DNA of 64,000 nucleotides from Geosiphon pyriformis (lineage: Eukaryota > Glomeromycota > Glomeromycetes > Archaeosporales > Geosiphonaceae). The notes under the pieces were generated by a model, which did not search any database, was not told where the DNA came from, and was given only the letters and a program-made list of their open reading frames with translations. The stretch lies in NCBI GenBank assembly GCA_016748015.1, contig JAAOMT010000193.1:1-64000 (forward strand), given 5' to 3'. How positions within the stretch are numbered: the first letter of the stretch is position 1; each line of letters starts with the position of its first letter. Of the stretch, positions 35,400 through 47,340 are shown one piece after another. Both the position numbers and the translations under genes were made by a program.

Positions 35400-37339
35400 T
35401 TGATATACTAATGCTTAATAAATTGGCTGTTGTGTCATTGGCAGGTAAGTGTTTTGATTTTGCTCTTGATTTTGATATTGATTCGGAGTTTGGAATCGGT
35501 AATCGGGGTTTCAATGTTGATTTCCTGATCATTAGTTATAAGCATTGCAGTTGGCTCTTATGTGGCCTTGTTTACCACAGTTGTGGCAGACATGCATCTC
35601 TGGCTGTCACTGCTGATTGGCCAATGTTAAGGGATGTGCTTGATTTTAGAAACGATTGTAGTTTCCCTAATTACTGTGTCTTTGGGGAGATTGATAAATG
35701 GACTGATAGTTGTTAGCTAAGTATCCCTTGATTTTCTGATTGATGGTATTACTGATTTGCTTTAATTTAGAATCCAAATCAGATGATCTATTCATTACTA
35801 AATTTATAGCTTGAGTGTGATTGGCTTCTAGCTCAGCTGATTTGAAATCTCTGGTGTGTGTGACTACAGCTTGAAGGTTGGCTGGGTGTAATGGGCATAC
35901 ATGTTGCAAAATGCTACTGTACAGGCCACAAATAAACTGGTTGAGAATCTGGGGTTCTGTAAAATACACAGCATTGATGGCTTGAATTTGGTGTAGGACT
36001 CTATGAAAGCATTCTAGGTATGTTGTGACTGCTTCAGTATTATTCTGTTTGATTGTGGTGAAAGTATTGGCTAGACAATTAATACTGTTATTGTTGCTAA
36101 AATATCCCAGAAAGGCAGTTTTGAATTGTTAGAATGTTTGTGGTCTGGCAGCTAAACTCTGGTACCAAGAATTGGTGGTTTTTTTAAGAAAGTATAAAAT
36201 CACCTGTAAGACTCTGGCATCATCCCAATTGTTTGCTATGATGAGACATCATTGATCCATGCTTGAGTGTTGTCTTCTTCACCAATAAAGTTTTCTAACT
36301 TGGCAATGGGTGCATAAGCCATTTGGTTTACGTTTAGTTGTTGTTGTGGCTGCTGTAGCAGTTGTTGTTACAGTGGTGGTTGCTAAGATGGTCTTTGTGG
36401 CTGTTGAATTTGCAGATTTGGTTGTTGAGGTGGCTGCTGAATGGGTTTGACTATCAGATCAATTGGTGGGTGATTGATAACAATATTTGGAAGTACATTT
36501 GACTGATTAATTAAATCAGAGTTTTGATTGTTTTGATTTTGCTGAGTTCTAATATTCAGAGTTTCAATTTCCAAATTTTTTATGTTTGGATTTCGCGGAG
36601 TTTGAACATTCGGAATTCCAAATTCCGAGTTTTCTGAAATCAGGTTTTGGTAAGTGAATCCTTGATCTTCACTTCCTTCCTTTTCTTCCTCTGATAATTC
36701 CCATGGAGTAGCAGCTCTAAAATCTGGTTGGGGTATTGGTGATCAAATTCCTGATGGCATTAGAGATCGTGATTTAAATTCTTCAAAATACATGCCATAT
36801 GGTCCTAGTAAGTCTTCTTTCTGTTGTTTGTTTTGGAACTGAAATCTTCCAAATATTGATGTTGTGTTTGATGTGGATGCGTCTGCTAATGAAATGTTAA
36901 TGGCACTTCCAGGTGTGTAGTGATATGATGGAGTGGTTGGTAATTCTACTCTGTGTTTCTTTCAACTAGGTAACTGTATTTCTTTTGGTGTTGCTGCTGG
37001 TGTTTGTATTCTTTCTTTACTTTTGTCTGCATAAGTAATGGAAAATTGTTGTTGTGTGTATTTTTCAATGGTTTGATTAATTTCCCTGATAATTCGGGCA
37101 AAACTGTGATTTTTTGGTAAACTGGTGTGTTGAAATAATTCTGTATAGAAATTTTCTTTTGCTGACTTGATATTAATAGTTTCTCCTAAACAGTCTGTGA
37201 TTTTATTATTGACATAATAGTTAAAAGCTGATTTGGCTGAGTAGTGATTACTGTTTAATCCTAATTGTTGACTGTATTGTTGAAACAAAGATTTTGCGAA
37301 TTCTAAGTGGTTGGCTCCTATAATTTATGATTCTGCCAT
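35400..37339 (-). pseudogene. gag of element C, broken
   Basis: The start codon is at 37339 but codon 5 is a stop (MAES then TAA). The remainder is open to 36962, with ANHLEF-, FQQYSQQLGLNSNHYSA- and INQTIEKYTQQQFSITYA-type sequence closest to D. The capsid region (35667-36350) has LNQFICGLYSSILQHVCP. The zinc knuckle (CHNCGKQGHIRANC, near 35545-35586) is complete. Confidence 0.82.
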
Positions 37340-37400
37340 GTTTGGATGGTGTTGTTGGTGCTGGTTTTCTGTAAGATTATATCTCACAGAGAGCACCAAA

Positions 37401-38314
37401 TGTTACAGGTGATTCTTTGGGGTGTTGAGTGAATAACAAACCTGTAACTTGGTGCTCAAAGCAATTGGTGACAATGATAATCTGAAGGTTTTCCAATTGA
37501 GTTCTTTGTATAATGGACAGAGATTCATTGATAACAGTTTATTAGTAGTTTTCTGAAACCATAGTTTTGTCAATTGCTTGCTCAGCTTGATGGTTGATGA
37601 TTCTTCTGGTATAATATCCTCCGTAAGTGTATACCAGTGTTGTTTCCTAATGTCAGTTTCTCTGTAAGTCCTCCAAGAGTAAGTATTGTTTAAGCAAGTT
37701 TATTCCTCTATAAGTCCTCTAAGAGTAAGTATTGTTTAAGTAAGTTTTATTCCTCCATAAGTCTTCCAAGAGTAAATCTTTTAATCAAGTTAGTAAACAA
37801 CAAAGAAAATAAAGAAAAGATAAAAGAAAAAAGAAAAAATAAGCCAAGGCAATTTGCAAGTTGGTATCTTGTTAATAGCCGTGATCAAGAGCTATTGTTC
37901 CAGTATGATTAAGTATCAGTTACTATCAACATAAAGTGTTGATAGTAAAGAATGAATTTGATATAGTGAATAATTATTTATTTGAGGATTGTGATAACTA
38001 AGTTAAGGATTCTTGGTGTCAATTCTCCCTTTTTCTGCTTCTAATACTACTGCTATATATACATATTTGAGATTCCTCAATTCTTCAATTCCTTGTAACA
38101 GAAATCCTGAAATTCCTGGAATTCTGCGATTCCTGATGAGAGGAATCCTGGAATTCTGGAATTCTGCAATTCTTCGCCAGAGAATTCTAAAATTCCTGGA
38201 ATTCTGTAATTCCTCTGAAAGGAATCTTGGAATTCCACATTTATTATGTCTACTTCTGATTGGCTAATATCTACTTGTTAATAATAATATACTTCCTATA
38301 TTCTATGAGTAACA
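37401..38314 (-). repeat. 5' LTR of element C
   Basis: It runs from TGTTACAGGTGATTCTTTGGGG to TCTATGAGTAACA and is the partner of 16554-17482. It retains the intact TG terminus lost in its partner. The C-type CTCCAAGAGTAAGTATTGTTT repeats are at about 37670-37775. Confidence 0.92.
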
Positions 38315-38318
38315 CTAA

Positions 38319-39368
38319 CTCCAAAAATCCAAGAACTATTTAATGCTTTTGGAGAAAAAAATGGTTTTCAACTTTGGATTTAGACAGCAATTACTGGCAA
38401 GTAGCCATAAAACTGGAAGATAAAGAGAAAATGGCTTTTACAATGTGAAAAGGGAATTTCAAATTTGAAGTAATGCCATTTGGTTTGATGAATGTACCAG
38501 CCACCTTCCAACGACTAATAGAAATTATTTACATTAGACTACTATGAAAATTAGTAATTGTTTACTTAAATGACACAAATGTGTTTTCCAAGACATTCAA
38601 TGATCATTTGCATCATTTTTAACAAGTGTTTGAAAGACTAAAAAGAGCTGGATTAAAATTAAATGCAACCAAGTGTTTCTTTGGAAAAACTGAACTCAAG
38701 TTTTTGGGACATATTGTGAGCAAAAATGGTATCAAAACAGATCCAGACAAGATCAAAGTAGTTAAAAACTTTCTAGTACCAGCCAATTTGACAGAACTAA
38801 GAGCATTCTTGGGATTTGCCAGATACTATTGCCACTTTATCAAAAATTTTTCTAAACTGGCCCAGCTATTACACCAGCTTCAATCAAAAAATATCAAATA
38901 TGAATGGACAGAAAACCAGCAAGAAGCTTTTAACATATTAAGAAGAAAGCTTATTCAAGCTTCAGTGTTGATGTATCCAGATCACAGCAAACCATTCATC
39001 ATTACCACTGATGCATCAGGCCAAGCAATGGAAGCAGTACTATCACAGAAAAGACTGAATGGAAAAGAACATCCAATAGCATATGCCAGCCAAAGTTTGA
39101 GTCCAGCTGAAAAGAACTATAGAACACTAGCATTAAAACACTTAGCAATCTATTGGACAGTCATGAAATAGAAAGAATACTTAAGCCAGAAGTTTAACAT
39201 ATACACTGATCATAAAGGATTGACTTCAATTCAGAAGCAAAAATTTGGAGATAATCATCATGCTCGATGGAAAATAAAACTTTTACCATTTAAATATACC
39301 GTACACTACAAAAAAAGAAAAAAAAAACAGAAATGCTGATGGTTTATTACGAATAAGACAAATCTAAG
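38319..39368 (+). pseudogene. RT palm and RNase H of element D
   Basis: RT has FEVMPFGLMNVPATFQ and the active site IVYLNDTNVFS (near 38551), with the first Asp changed to Asn. A 181-codon block (38626-39171) spans the connection region and RNase H with ITTDASGQAMEAVLSQK. Stops at 38363, 38447, 38547, 38622 and 39169 break the frame. Confidence 0.88.
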
Positions 39369-39397
39369 GACACTTCAACCCAAAAATATAACAAAAG

Positions 39398-40758
39398 ATG
39401 AATAAACAAAAATATCAACAACTTCAATATTTTATAAATACCCAATAGTTCAAGGAGAAATTATCTTAAAAGAAACAAAATCATATTAAACAACAGTCCA
39501 AATATTTTATTATTAACCAAAATATACTTTATCAAAAAAACAGAAAGAATCCAGATCAACCAACCAAAGTAATTACAGAATTAGAAAAAGAAACAATATT
39601 ATTCAACATGTACTCCGATTCAATAGCAGAACATTTTTACAAAGAAGCAACCATAGAAAGAACCAGAAATAAATACTATTGGCCATTCATATACCCAGAC
39701 ATAATCCAATACGTGTAAAATTGTGATACTTGTCAGAGAAAAGAAAGAACAAAACCTAGCAAGCCATTAAGACCAATCAAAGTAAGACAACCATTTGAGT
39801 GGATTGGAATTGACTTAGTTAGACTATTAACAATAATTAGCAGAAGGAACAAATATATCACAGTAGCCATAAATTATCTCACTAAATGGCCAGAAGCAAA
39901 AGTAATTCAAAGAGCAGATGCAGAATTTGTTGCCAAATTTGTTCATCAAGATCTGATTTGTCGACATGGATGTCTAAAAGAATTATTATCTAACCAAAGA
40001 ACTTACTTTGTGAATAGAATATTAACAGAACTGAGTCAAAGATTTGGAATAAAGAGACTATTATTATTGTTATATCACCCACAAACCAATAGATTAGTCA
40101 AAAAATTCAATAGAACATTGTGTGAAGCAATAGCCAAAATCAGCCAAGAAAACCACAAATGAGACTTATTTATACCATTAGTACTATTTGCTTATTGGAC
40201 AATGAAGCAAGATACTACACAAGCAACACTATTTGAATTAGTATACAATAGAACAGCAATATTACCAGTTGAGATAGAGGTCAATACATATCCAATAGAA
40301 CCAATAACAGAAGACAATTTTCAAGAAACATTGCTGAGAAGAACATATGATGTAATGGAAATACTAGAAAACAAATGGCAAAGAGCAGCTAATAACATTT
40401 AAAAATCACAAAAAAAACAAAAAAAAAAGCATGATAACTAACTACCAGATAAATCAGTCGAATTCAGGATTGGAGACAAAGTACTGTTACATTATACCAA
40501 AGCAGAAAAACAGTGAAATGGAAAGTTTGATTCAAAATGGGACGGACCATTTCACATACACAAAATTTTAAGAAACAGATCTTACAAGTTATGATTAGAA
40601 AACAGAATTCTGAAAAAGACAGCACATGGAAATTGTTTAAAAATTTATCAAACACAAGGATCGACATTAGTGGAACCACAACTAGGAACACAAATTCCAT
40701 TAATCAGACCAGAAGATATACCACAAGATATAGAACCAATAATAATCATTAAGACATA
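39398..40758 (+). pseudogene. Integrase of element D
   Basis: The HHCC region is damaged: the first His is Tyr in MYSDSIAEHF. The core has GIDLVRLL, LLSNQRTYF (Asp to Asn) and RLVKKFNRT (Glu to Lys). Two of the three catalytic acids are lost, both by G-to-A changes. The block 40202-40402 continues to the NNI landmark. The GPY/F region (KFDSKWDGPFHI-like) is near 40525-40560. Confidence 0.85.
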
Positions 40759-40767
40759 GCTACATAT

Positions 40768-41610
40768 GTGCCGAAATCCAGATATTATGCATATATAAAC
40801 CTCAAGACCACAAAGAAGAAAACAATAGAAATTTTAAACATAGACCTTTTAGACAAAATTTTAAAATTATCTAAACAATTATTTAATAAAATTCAAAAAT
40901 CTACATCTCAAATAGAAATTATAATCAATAAAAAAGAGATAAGATATAGAGATAAGGGGAAGAAAGAAATAGGTGAGAGTTCAACTAGAACTAACTATTC
41001 TTATTCCTATACTCTGCCCGGAAAGGAAATTTTACAAAAAGAAATTAAATATACTTCTTAGATGGGACATGGAGAAAAAGGAGAGAAGAAAGAAGAAAGA
41101 GTGAAAAAATTAGATAGAAAACAAAAACAATTATATACAACATATTTGGCCCTTAAGCTAAAGAAAATTAAAGAATCTTTAGCTCATGAGACTGAACTCC
41201 CCGAAACAAGAGAGTGGACACCAGATAATGTTTAGGAGTGAAAAAAAAGACTTCTTCTAATATATTGGTTTTATAAAATTGGAGAACAATTAGACTTAGA
41301 AAACCCATACAGAGACTACAACCAGAAAACTTTCAACAAAGAAGCAATGTAACAAGTAGAAAAATTTGTAGGAAGAAACAACCTAACACTACACTACAAG
41401 GCAACATGTCGATTATACGTCACTTTTCAATATTGTCCAAATGTACTATTGAATAGATCATTGAAAAAGATAACAGTCAACAACATAGAACAAATAACCA
41501 ATTAACAGTTCGAAGATCTACAAAAAGCCATAGTCAATATAACCATCGAACATTACATAAACAAAGTTCTATTAACAGACATAACTGATTTTGCAAAAGC
41601 TCAATATTAA
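40768..41610 (+). pseudogene. Diverged ORF3 of element D
   Basis: 98 open codons (40768-41061) then several stops lead to the C-terminal AKAQY at 41608-41610, matching the ends of A, B and C. EIIINKKEIRYRDK corresponds to EITINQQTIRYQN, and RNNLTLHYKATCRLY to KNNLFTQARAIYRI. The middle is longer, with a Lys/Glu-rich segment. The shared ends despite strong divergence support a conserved protein. Confidence 0.62.
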
Positions 41611-41625
41611 AAAAGAAGAAGATAA

Positions 41626-42553
41626 TGTTACTTAAAGAAAAAAAGCCTATCAAAAAAAAAAAAAAAATGTGACCTAAAAAAAAACATAACGAAACATGAA
41701 AGGACACAGAATAGTATACAATAACATTAAATAATGCATTATAATATTGGATAATGCATTATAATGTAGGATAATGTGTTATAATATGAAATAATATAAA
41801 ATAACATGTAATAATGTTAGATAATGTGTTATAACATAGGATAATTAGTTATAATGTAAGAAAAATAAAGCAATAGCTAACAAGAACAGACAATCCAAAG
41901 CAATCCTGTAAAACTAGAAAATACATATATATAGTAGTAGCATTAGAGGCAGAAAAAAAAGAAAAGAAAAAGAGAAAAAAGAAATTCTTTGGTTACTATT
42001 TTCTAGTTAAAAATCATAGCATTCCAAAATATCAACAAATATACTTATTCAGTATCTCAAATTCAGTTGTTTACTATCAATTCTAAATGGTGATAGTAAT
42101 TGATACTTAAAACATACGGGAACAATAACCCTTGATCATGGCTATTAATGGAATACTAACTTACATTGTCTTGGCTTATTGTCTCTATTTTTTTTATTTT
42201 TTTTATTTTTTTGTCTTTATTTTGTTGGGTATACTAAGTGATTGAGGATTAAAGTACTAAGTATTGATGTTAAGAATTGCCTGGTAAAAGACTCCTATGA
42301 ATGGGTAGAACACATAAGAATTATGGATTACTTACCAAAAGATTGCTGGCCATCATGCTAAGAAAGAAATTGATGGAATTGTAATTCTGAGAAGCTATGG
42401 AAAAAATAACACGGGAATCTCTGTCCATTATACAAAAAACTCCAATCAAAACCTTCTGATTGAAACACCTTTAGACATTATTAACATTATTAATTAAGCA
42501 CCAAGTTATGAGTTTGTTATTTGCTTTGAGACTCCAAATAATTATCTGTAATA
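41626..42553 (+). repeat. 3' LTR of element D
   Basis: It starts TGTTACTTAAAG after the purine tract and ends near CTGTAATA at 42553. A tandem series of ATAATG(T/C)(A/G)TTATAA motifs fills about 41715-41860. A TATATATA box lies near 41926. It lacks the GGAATTCC block that marks A, B and C, which defines a separate LTR type. Confidence 0.85.
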
Positions 42554-42839
42554 ACATTTATAATTAAATATAATATAAGTCTAGAATTAAGACTAATATA
42601 ATATGTTTTTAATATGTTTTTAAATTTAATATGGTATTTAAAAGATTATTTATGTTTTTTAATTTTTATATAAAAAAAAATTATAAAAAATACACTACAA
42701 TAAAAGAAAAAAAACTTTATTTTAATTCAAATTATTATGAATTTTATAGTTATTAGTTAGTTTAAAATTTATTATTATACAATTCAAATAGTATTACTTA
42801 AATAGAAAAGTAATCAGAAATTTATTAAAAAAAGACATA

Positions 42840-43130
42840 AAAACTATGTAATAATATAAAAAAATATAATAACACAAGATAATACAAAATAATATAAAAT
42901 AACTTAAGATAATACAAAATAATACATAATAATACAAAAAAGCACAAAATAACTAATAATAACATAAAATAATTAGTTATAATATAAAAAAACAAAACAA
43001 TAGCTAAAATAATAATTAATAATTAATAATAATAAGCAAATAAAAGCAATCTTATAAAATTAGAAAATAGTATAAAAAAAATAATTTTAGCAAATAAAAA
43101 ACAGACCAAACAAGAATCAATTTTTTTATA
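42840..43130 (+). repeat. Decayed D-type LTR fragment
   Basis: Despite extreme AT content it keeps the order of the D LTR: repeated ATAATA.AAAATAA motifs, TAATTAGTTATAATAT, then CAATAGCTA, AAAGCAATCTTATAAAATTAGAAAATA. The D LTR has CAATCCTGTAAAACTAGAAAATAC at the same place. Most C and G have been replaced by T and A. The 290 bases between it and D (42554-42839) hold no feature I can recognise. Confidence 0.6.
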
Positions 43131-43360
43131 ATATATTTTTTTATTATAATTTTTTATCTTATTTTTTTATATTTTGTATTAATTAAATAAAAATATTATT
43201 ACTTAATTAAAAAAAAATACATAATTTTAATATTTTGATTTTTAATATCTAATTAATTGCTTTTTTTTATCTTTATTTCAGACCAGATGCTATTAATATA
43301 AATTTTTTTTGGAATTTTTATGACTGAATCAATTATTTTTGATTATAGTAATTAATAAAA

Positions 43361-44640
43361 TACCAATTTTTTTATTATTATTATTTTTTTATTTTTTTTA
43401 CTTTTTTTTATTTTTTTTATTTTTTTTATTTTTTTTATAGAGTAGCAACATTAAAAATTAACTGTTTAAAAATAGATTTTGTAATAATTTAGTAAAAAAG
43501 AAAAGCTTTTTTAAGTTTAAATATTAATTTTATCTTATTAGATTACTAAAAAGACAAAAAAACAATACTAAATCTTAATAACTATATTTATTAATTTAAA
43601 GAAAAATACAAATATAATAACACAATTAAAAAAACAATATCTTTGTATCTTATAACAAAAAAATTCAATGAATAAAACTTTAGACAGAAAAATTTTCAAA
43701 AACTAATAACTTACAATATAATTAAAACCAATTTATTTGATTTTTATACTGCTTTTAGTATTTAAATTATGAGTGCCAAATCTTATAATTATATTCTACC
43801 AAGTTTACTTATAATAATAGTTATTGTAAATTTTTTCAAAAAATTTAATAAACTTAGAACATATTTTAATCTTTACCAAACTGTTTTTTAAATAAAATTA
43901 TTCAACAAAATTATATGTTTTATATATATTTTATAAAACTAACCACAATTTTTAATTCTTTTTTAGAGTATTTTCTATAACTGAATTAATAGCAAAAATT
44001 AATAATAAAGTTAATATATTCTTTAAAACTAAAAAATTGTTATTATAAAAATATTTAAATAATTATATATATTAAAGATTTAGTTTGATAACAATTTTAA
44101 TAAAATTTTACAAACAATCTTAATTAATACTATAAAATAAGTATTTATTAAAACTCTTTTTTAATTATAAAGTTTAAAAATTATCAAAACTTATACATAT
44201 TTTTATTAAATTAGCATCAATTTTAAAACTAGACAGAAGTTTAATAAAATTAGAAATAAATTCAAAACACATATTATAATATTGTCAAAATTTATTTAGA
44301 ATACTAAAAAGTTTAATAGTTTTACTAAAAAAAAGAAATTTTATTACTAAAAAAGATTATTTAAAAAATTTGGCTTATTATATTAAAAAAACCAGTATTA
44401 TTTATAAAATTCAAAAAAGTATATTATTGCTATTATAAAAAAAAATTATTAAGAATATTTTAGCTTTTTGTTTATCTTAACATAATAAAATTTATTAATA
44501 ATTTGATTTTATTAAGAACAAAAATAAGTTTATTATTGATTATTAAATAAATTAGCACTATTTTACAAAAAAAAAATTTAAAATATTATGTTATATATTG
44601 TTTTATTGTTAATAAAATTTTTTATCTATTTTTAAATAAT
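43361..44640 (-). pseudogene. Decayed LINE relic, reverse transcriptase part
   Basis: On the minus strand the region 44120-43820 spells an RT core in short open pieces. KILLKLLSN is near 44110-44090, LIFAINSVIENTLKKN near 44025-43960, KLWLVL follows, and SLVKIKICSKFIKFFEKIYN near 43885-43825. The same motifs in the same order occur in the plus-strand LINE at 50.7-51.0 kb. On the minus strand it ends in an A-rich tail with repeated AAAAAAAT units (43361-43439), typical of a LINE 3' end. The region after the RT core is too short, so an internal deletion is likely. The upstream limit is uncertain. Confidence 0.62.
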
Positions 44641-46527
44641 TAAATTAATTTTATTTGATTTAATTTTGCAAAATTTTTGAAATTTTTTTGCAAAAAACCA
44701 AATCAATAATATTAATACTTAAATTATTATAAAAAATATCTTAAATAACTCTGTATACTTTAAAATTTAACTTTAATTATTTGTGTATAAATTTTACAAA
44801 TTTTGTATTTAAAATTAAGTAATTTTAAAAACCAGAAATTTTAATTTTAGTTTTAAAAAACACTTAATCTACAATAAGATACATAATATTTTTAAGATAT
44901 TTTACATTATATCTAAATTTTTAACAAGTTTTGACTTTTTAAACTTAATATTTATCATATTTAAGTTTAACAAAATAGAGTTTTTAAATTTGGTCTACTT
45001 AATATTATCAATATTTTTAAAATTATAAAATTTTAATTAATAATATAAGTTTTTTTATAATATAATACCAAAAAAAATAGCAAAATATAAAAAATATATA
45101 TTATTTATTCTTTTTTTTATATATGTTTTATTAATATTAATTTTTGTTATACATATTTTAAATTTTTTTTAATAAAAATCAAGTATTTAAAAATATTAGT
45201 TTAATAATTTTTAAATTAGCAAATTTTATTACAGTTTTATTTTTTTTATAGATAAATATAATTTAATTGCTAACTATAATATAAACTTCTAAAATTTTAT
45301 AATAAGCTGTAACTTATAATAAAAGATTATTATAAGTTATAAATTATATTTTTAGTAATAATATTTTTATTAAATATAAATATAAATTAAAAAAATTTTA
45401 AAAAAGTAAAAATTTTTGATTTTTTTGAGTTTTTTTCTATTATTAACAAATTAATATTCAAAAAAAAAATTTTACAAACTTAAATTCAATTTTTTTTTAA
45501 AAAAGAAAAAAAAATTATTGTTATTTTTAGTATTACTTTTTAATTAATTTTTTAATAAAAATAAATTGATTTAAGTATTTATAAAATTATATTATTTAAA
45601 ATATTAGAATATTTTTGTTATATAAAGTTGGTTTTCTTAATATTTAATCTATTATTAATACTATTATAAAACTGTTTATTTTATTAATTTAAAACACTTT
45701 AAATTTAATTATTTTTATATTTAACTTATTAATAAAAGTTTCTATTAATAATATTTTAACACTAGTTTTTTTGCTTTTTTTGTCTATTTTGTTAAAATTT
45801 ATGTTAATAAATTTTTTTAATACTAAAATAAACTTTTTTATTATTATTTTTTATTATATTTATTCCAAATATGTCTATTATGTTTAACTTTATTAACAAA
45901 AATATATTAAAAAAAATAGCTTAAAAAAAACTTTTGAAAAAAAAACGATTTATTTTTTGTTTTTTTCATAGTTTAAAGATTAATAAAAAAAAAGTATTTT
46001 AAAATTTTTTTAATTTGTGTAATTTGTTGTATTATTTATAATTATAATAAATTTAGTTATAAGTATAAATAATTTTTTACTTTATTTTTATAATATGTTC
46101 TTATTAATTACAAAATAAAGTTTTTTAAAATAAATAATAAATTAAATTAAATTAAATTAAAAAATAACATATAAAAAATAAGAATATAATTAAAAAAACT
46201 ATTTTTTTTCTTACATCCCAAATTTTATAAAGAGCATAATTTTGATAAAAAAGTTTTTTATTTTTTTTTGTTGTTTCTATCAATATTTTTTAATTCAATA
46301 ACTCTTTTTTTGTAAACATAAAAGCTGTTTTAAGCAGCAATATATCTAAGAAAAAAATACTTAAAGAGGCTTTTTATAATCCAATTGGTAGTTTTTTTTC
46401 CAAAAAAAAATTATTTTTAATAATGTTAAACACTCTGATAATAAAAAAATATCTTTTTGGTCAAATTTTGTTTTGATAATAATATGTTTTTGAATATAAA
46501 TAGTAATTTTAATAATAGTAAATACAG
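44641..46527. other. Extremely AT-rich stretch, no supported gene
   Basis: About 1.9 kb with very few C or G on either strand and no ORF of useful length. It probably includes the decayed upstream part of the minus-strand LINE relic, but I could not trace motifs in it. A short TTAAA repeat lies near 46140-46165. Confidence 0.5.
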
Positions 46528-47330
46528 TATTACTTATAAAAATTAGAAATTATAATAAATAGATAAAATAATTAATCAGAAATAGACATAATAAAAAAAA
46601 AATTTCAGAATTCCTCTTAAAAAATTGTAGAATTCCAGAATTTCAGAATTCTTTTCAAAAGAATTAAAAAATTTTAAAAAATCTCATATAATACGAATTA
46701 TATATATAGTAAAAATATTAAAAACAAAAAAACAAACAATTTAGTTCAGAATAATAATATCTCTTTCTTTAAAAAATAGTTTTTTATAACTTGAAATGGA
46801 ATTATACTTATATTAATAAAACATTTATTATTATCCAAATTTATATTATTATTACTTAATTAAAGAAATATTAATTTATTCCATAATATTAACACTTTAT
46901 GTTAATAAAAGCCAATACTTAACTATACTAGACCAATAGCTCTTGATTATAACTATTGATAGAATACTAATTTTTTCTTTTCTTTTTTTCTTTTTTTTTG
47001 TTTTGTTTCTTTATTGTTTACTAATTAATTAAAAAAATTAAGTACTAAGTAATTAACATCAAAGATAGTCTGATAAAAAACCCAAGAACAAGGGTAAAAA
47101 TTTAAGAATAGCTTACCAAAAAAGCACAACTGTCAAAATAAACTGGTCACTATGCTGAAAAAAAAATTCACAGAAAAAAACCATCAATTAAATTTTTGTT
47201 CATTATACAAAAGACTCAACTAAAATTTTTAGACTCTAAAATTTTCAGAAATTACTATTATCAACAATTATTGAATACCAAGTTACAAATTTGTTATTTG
47301 TTTTAATATTCCAAATAATTACTTATAACA
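46528..47330 (+). repeat. Decayed solo LTR of the A/B type
   Basis: It starts TATTACTTATA (from TGTTACTCATA) and ends ACTTATAACA. In order it retains the palindrome block (AGAATTCCAGAATTTCAG, 46605-46655), TATATATA near 46700, the AATAGCTCTTGATTAT segment near 46945, TTTCTTTTTTT, ACCCAAGAACAAGGGTA near 47085, GTTCATTATACAAA and CCAAGTTACAAATTTGTTATTTG. No primer binding site follows and no polypurine tract precedes it, so it is a solo LTR. Confidence 0.82.
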
Positions 47331-47340
47331 ATAATAGTTT

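Larger units (their letters stand above)
31326..38314 (-). mobile_element. Element C, 5' half (minus strand)
   Basis: From 38314 downward it carries the 5' LTR (37401-38314), a primer binding site (complement of about 37382-37398), gag, protease, Cys-rich module, dUTPase and RT. It joins the other half at 20878. Together the internal region is about 8.5 kb without inserts. It lies inside D's RT. Confidence 0.9.
38315..42553 (+). mobile_element. Element D, right half
   Basis: D resumes exactly where it broke at 16553, with CTAACTCCAAAAATCCAAGAAC, which matches the TCCAACTCCACGAATACAAG of A. It contains the RT palm, RNase H, integrase, ORF3, polypurine tract (41611-41625) and the 3' LTR. It is more decayed than A or B, as expected for the outermost host. 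Confidence 0.9.

Noticed and set aside
42840-43000. Short spaced repeats resembling a CRISPR array
   Set aside because: The units are irregular ATAATA-type remnants of the D LTR; there is no constant repeat or spacer length, and the context is eukaryotic.
46524-47334. 4-bp target duplication around the decayed solo LTR
   Set aside because: Flanks ACAG and ATAA do not match well enough. The neighbourhood is too decayed to decide.
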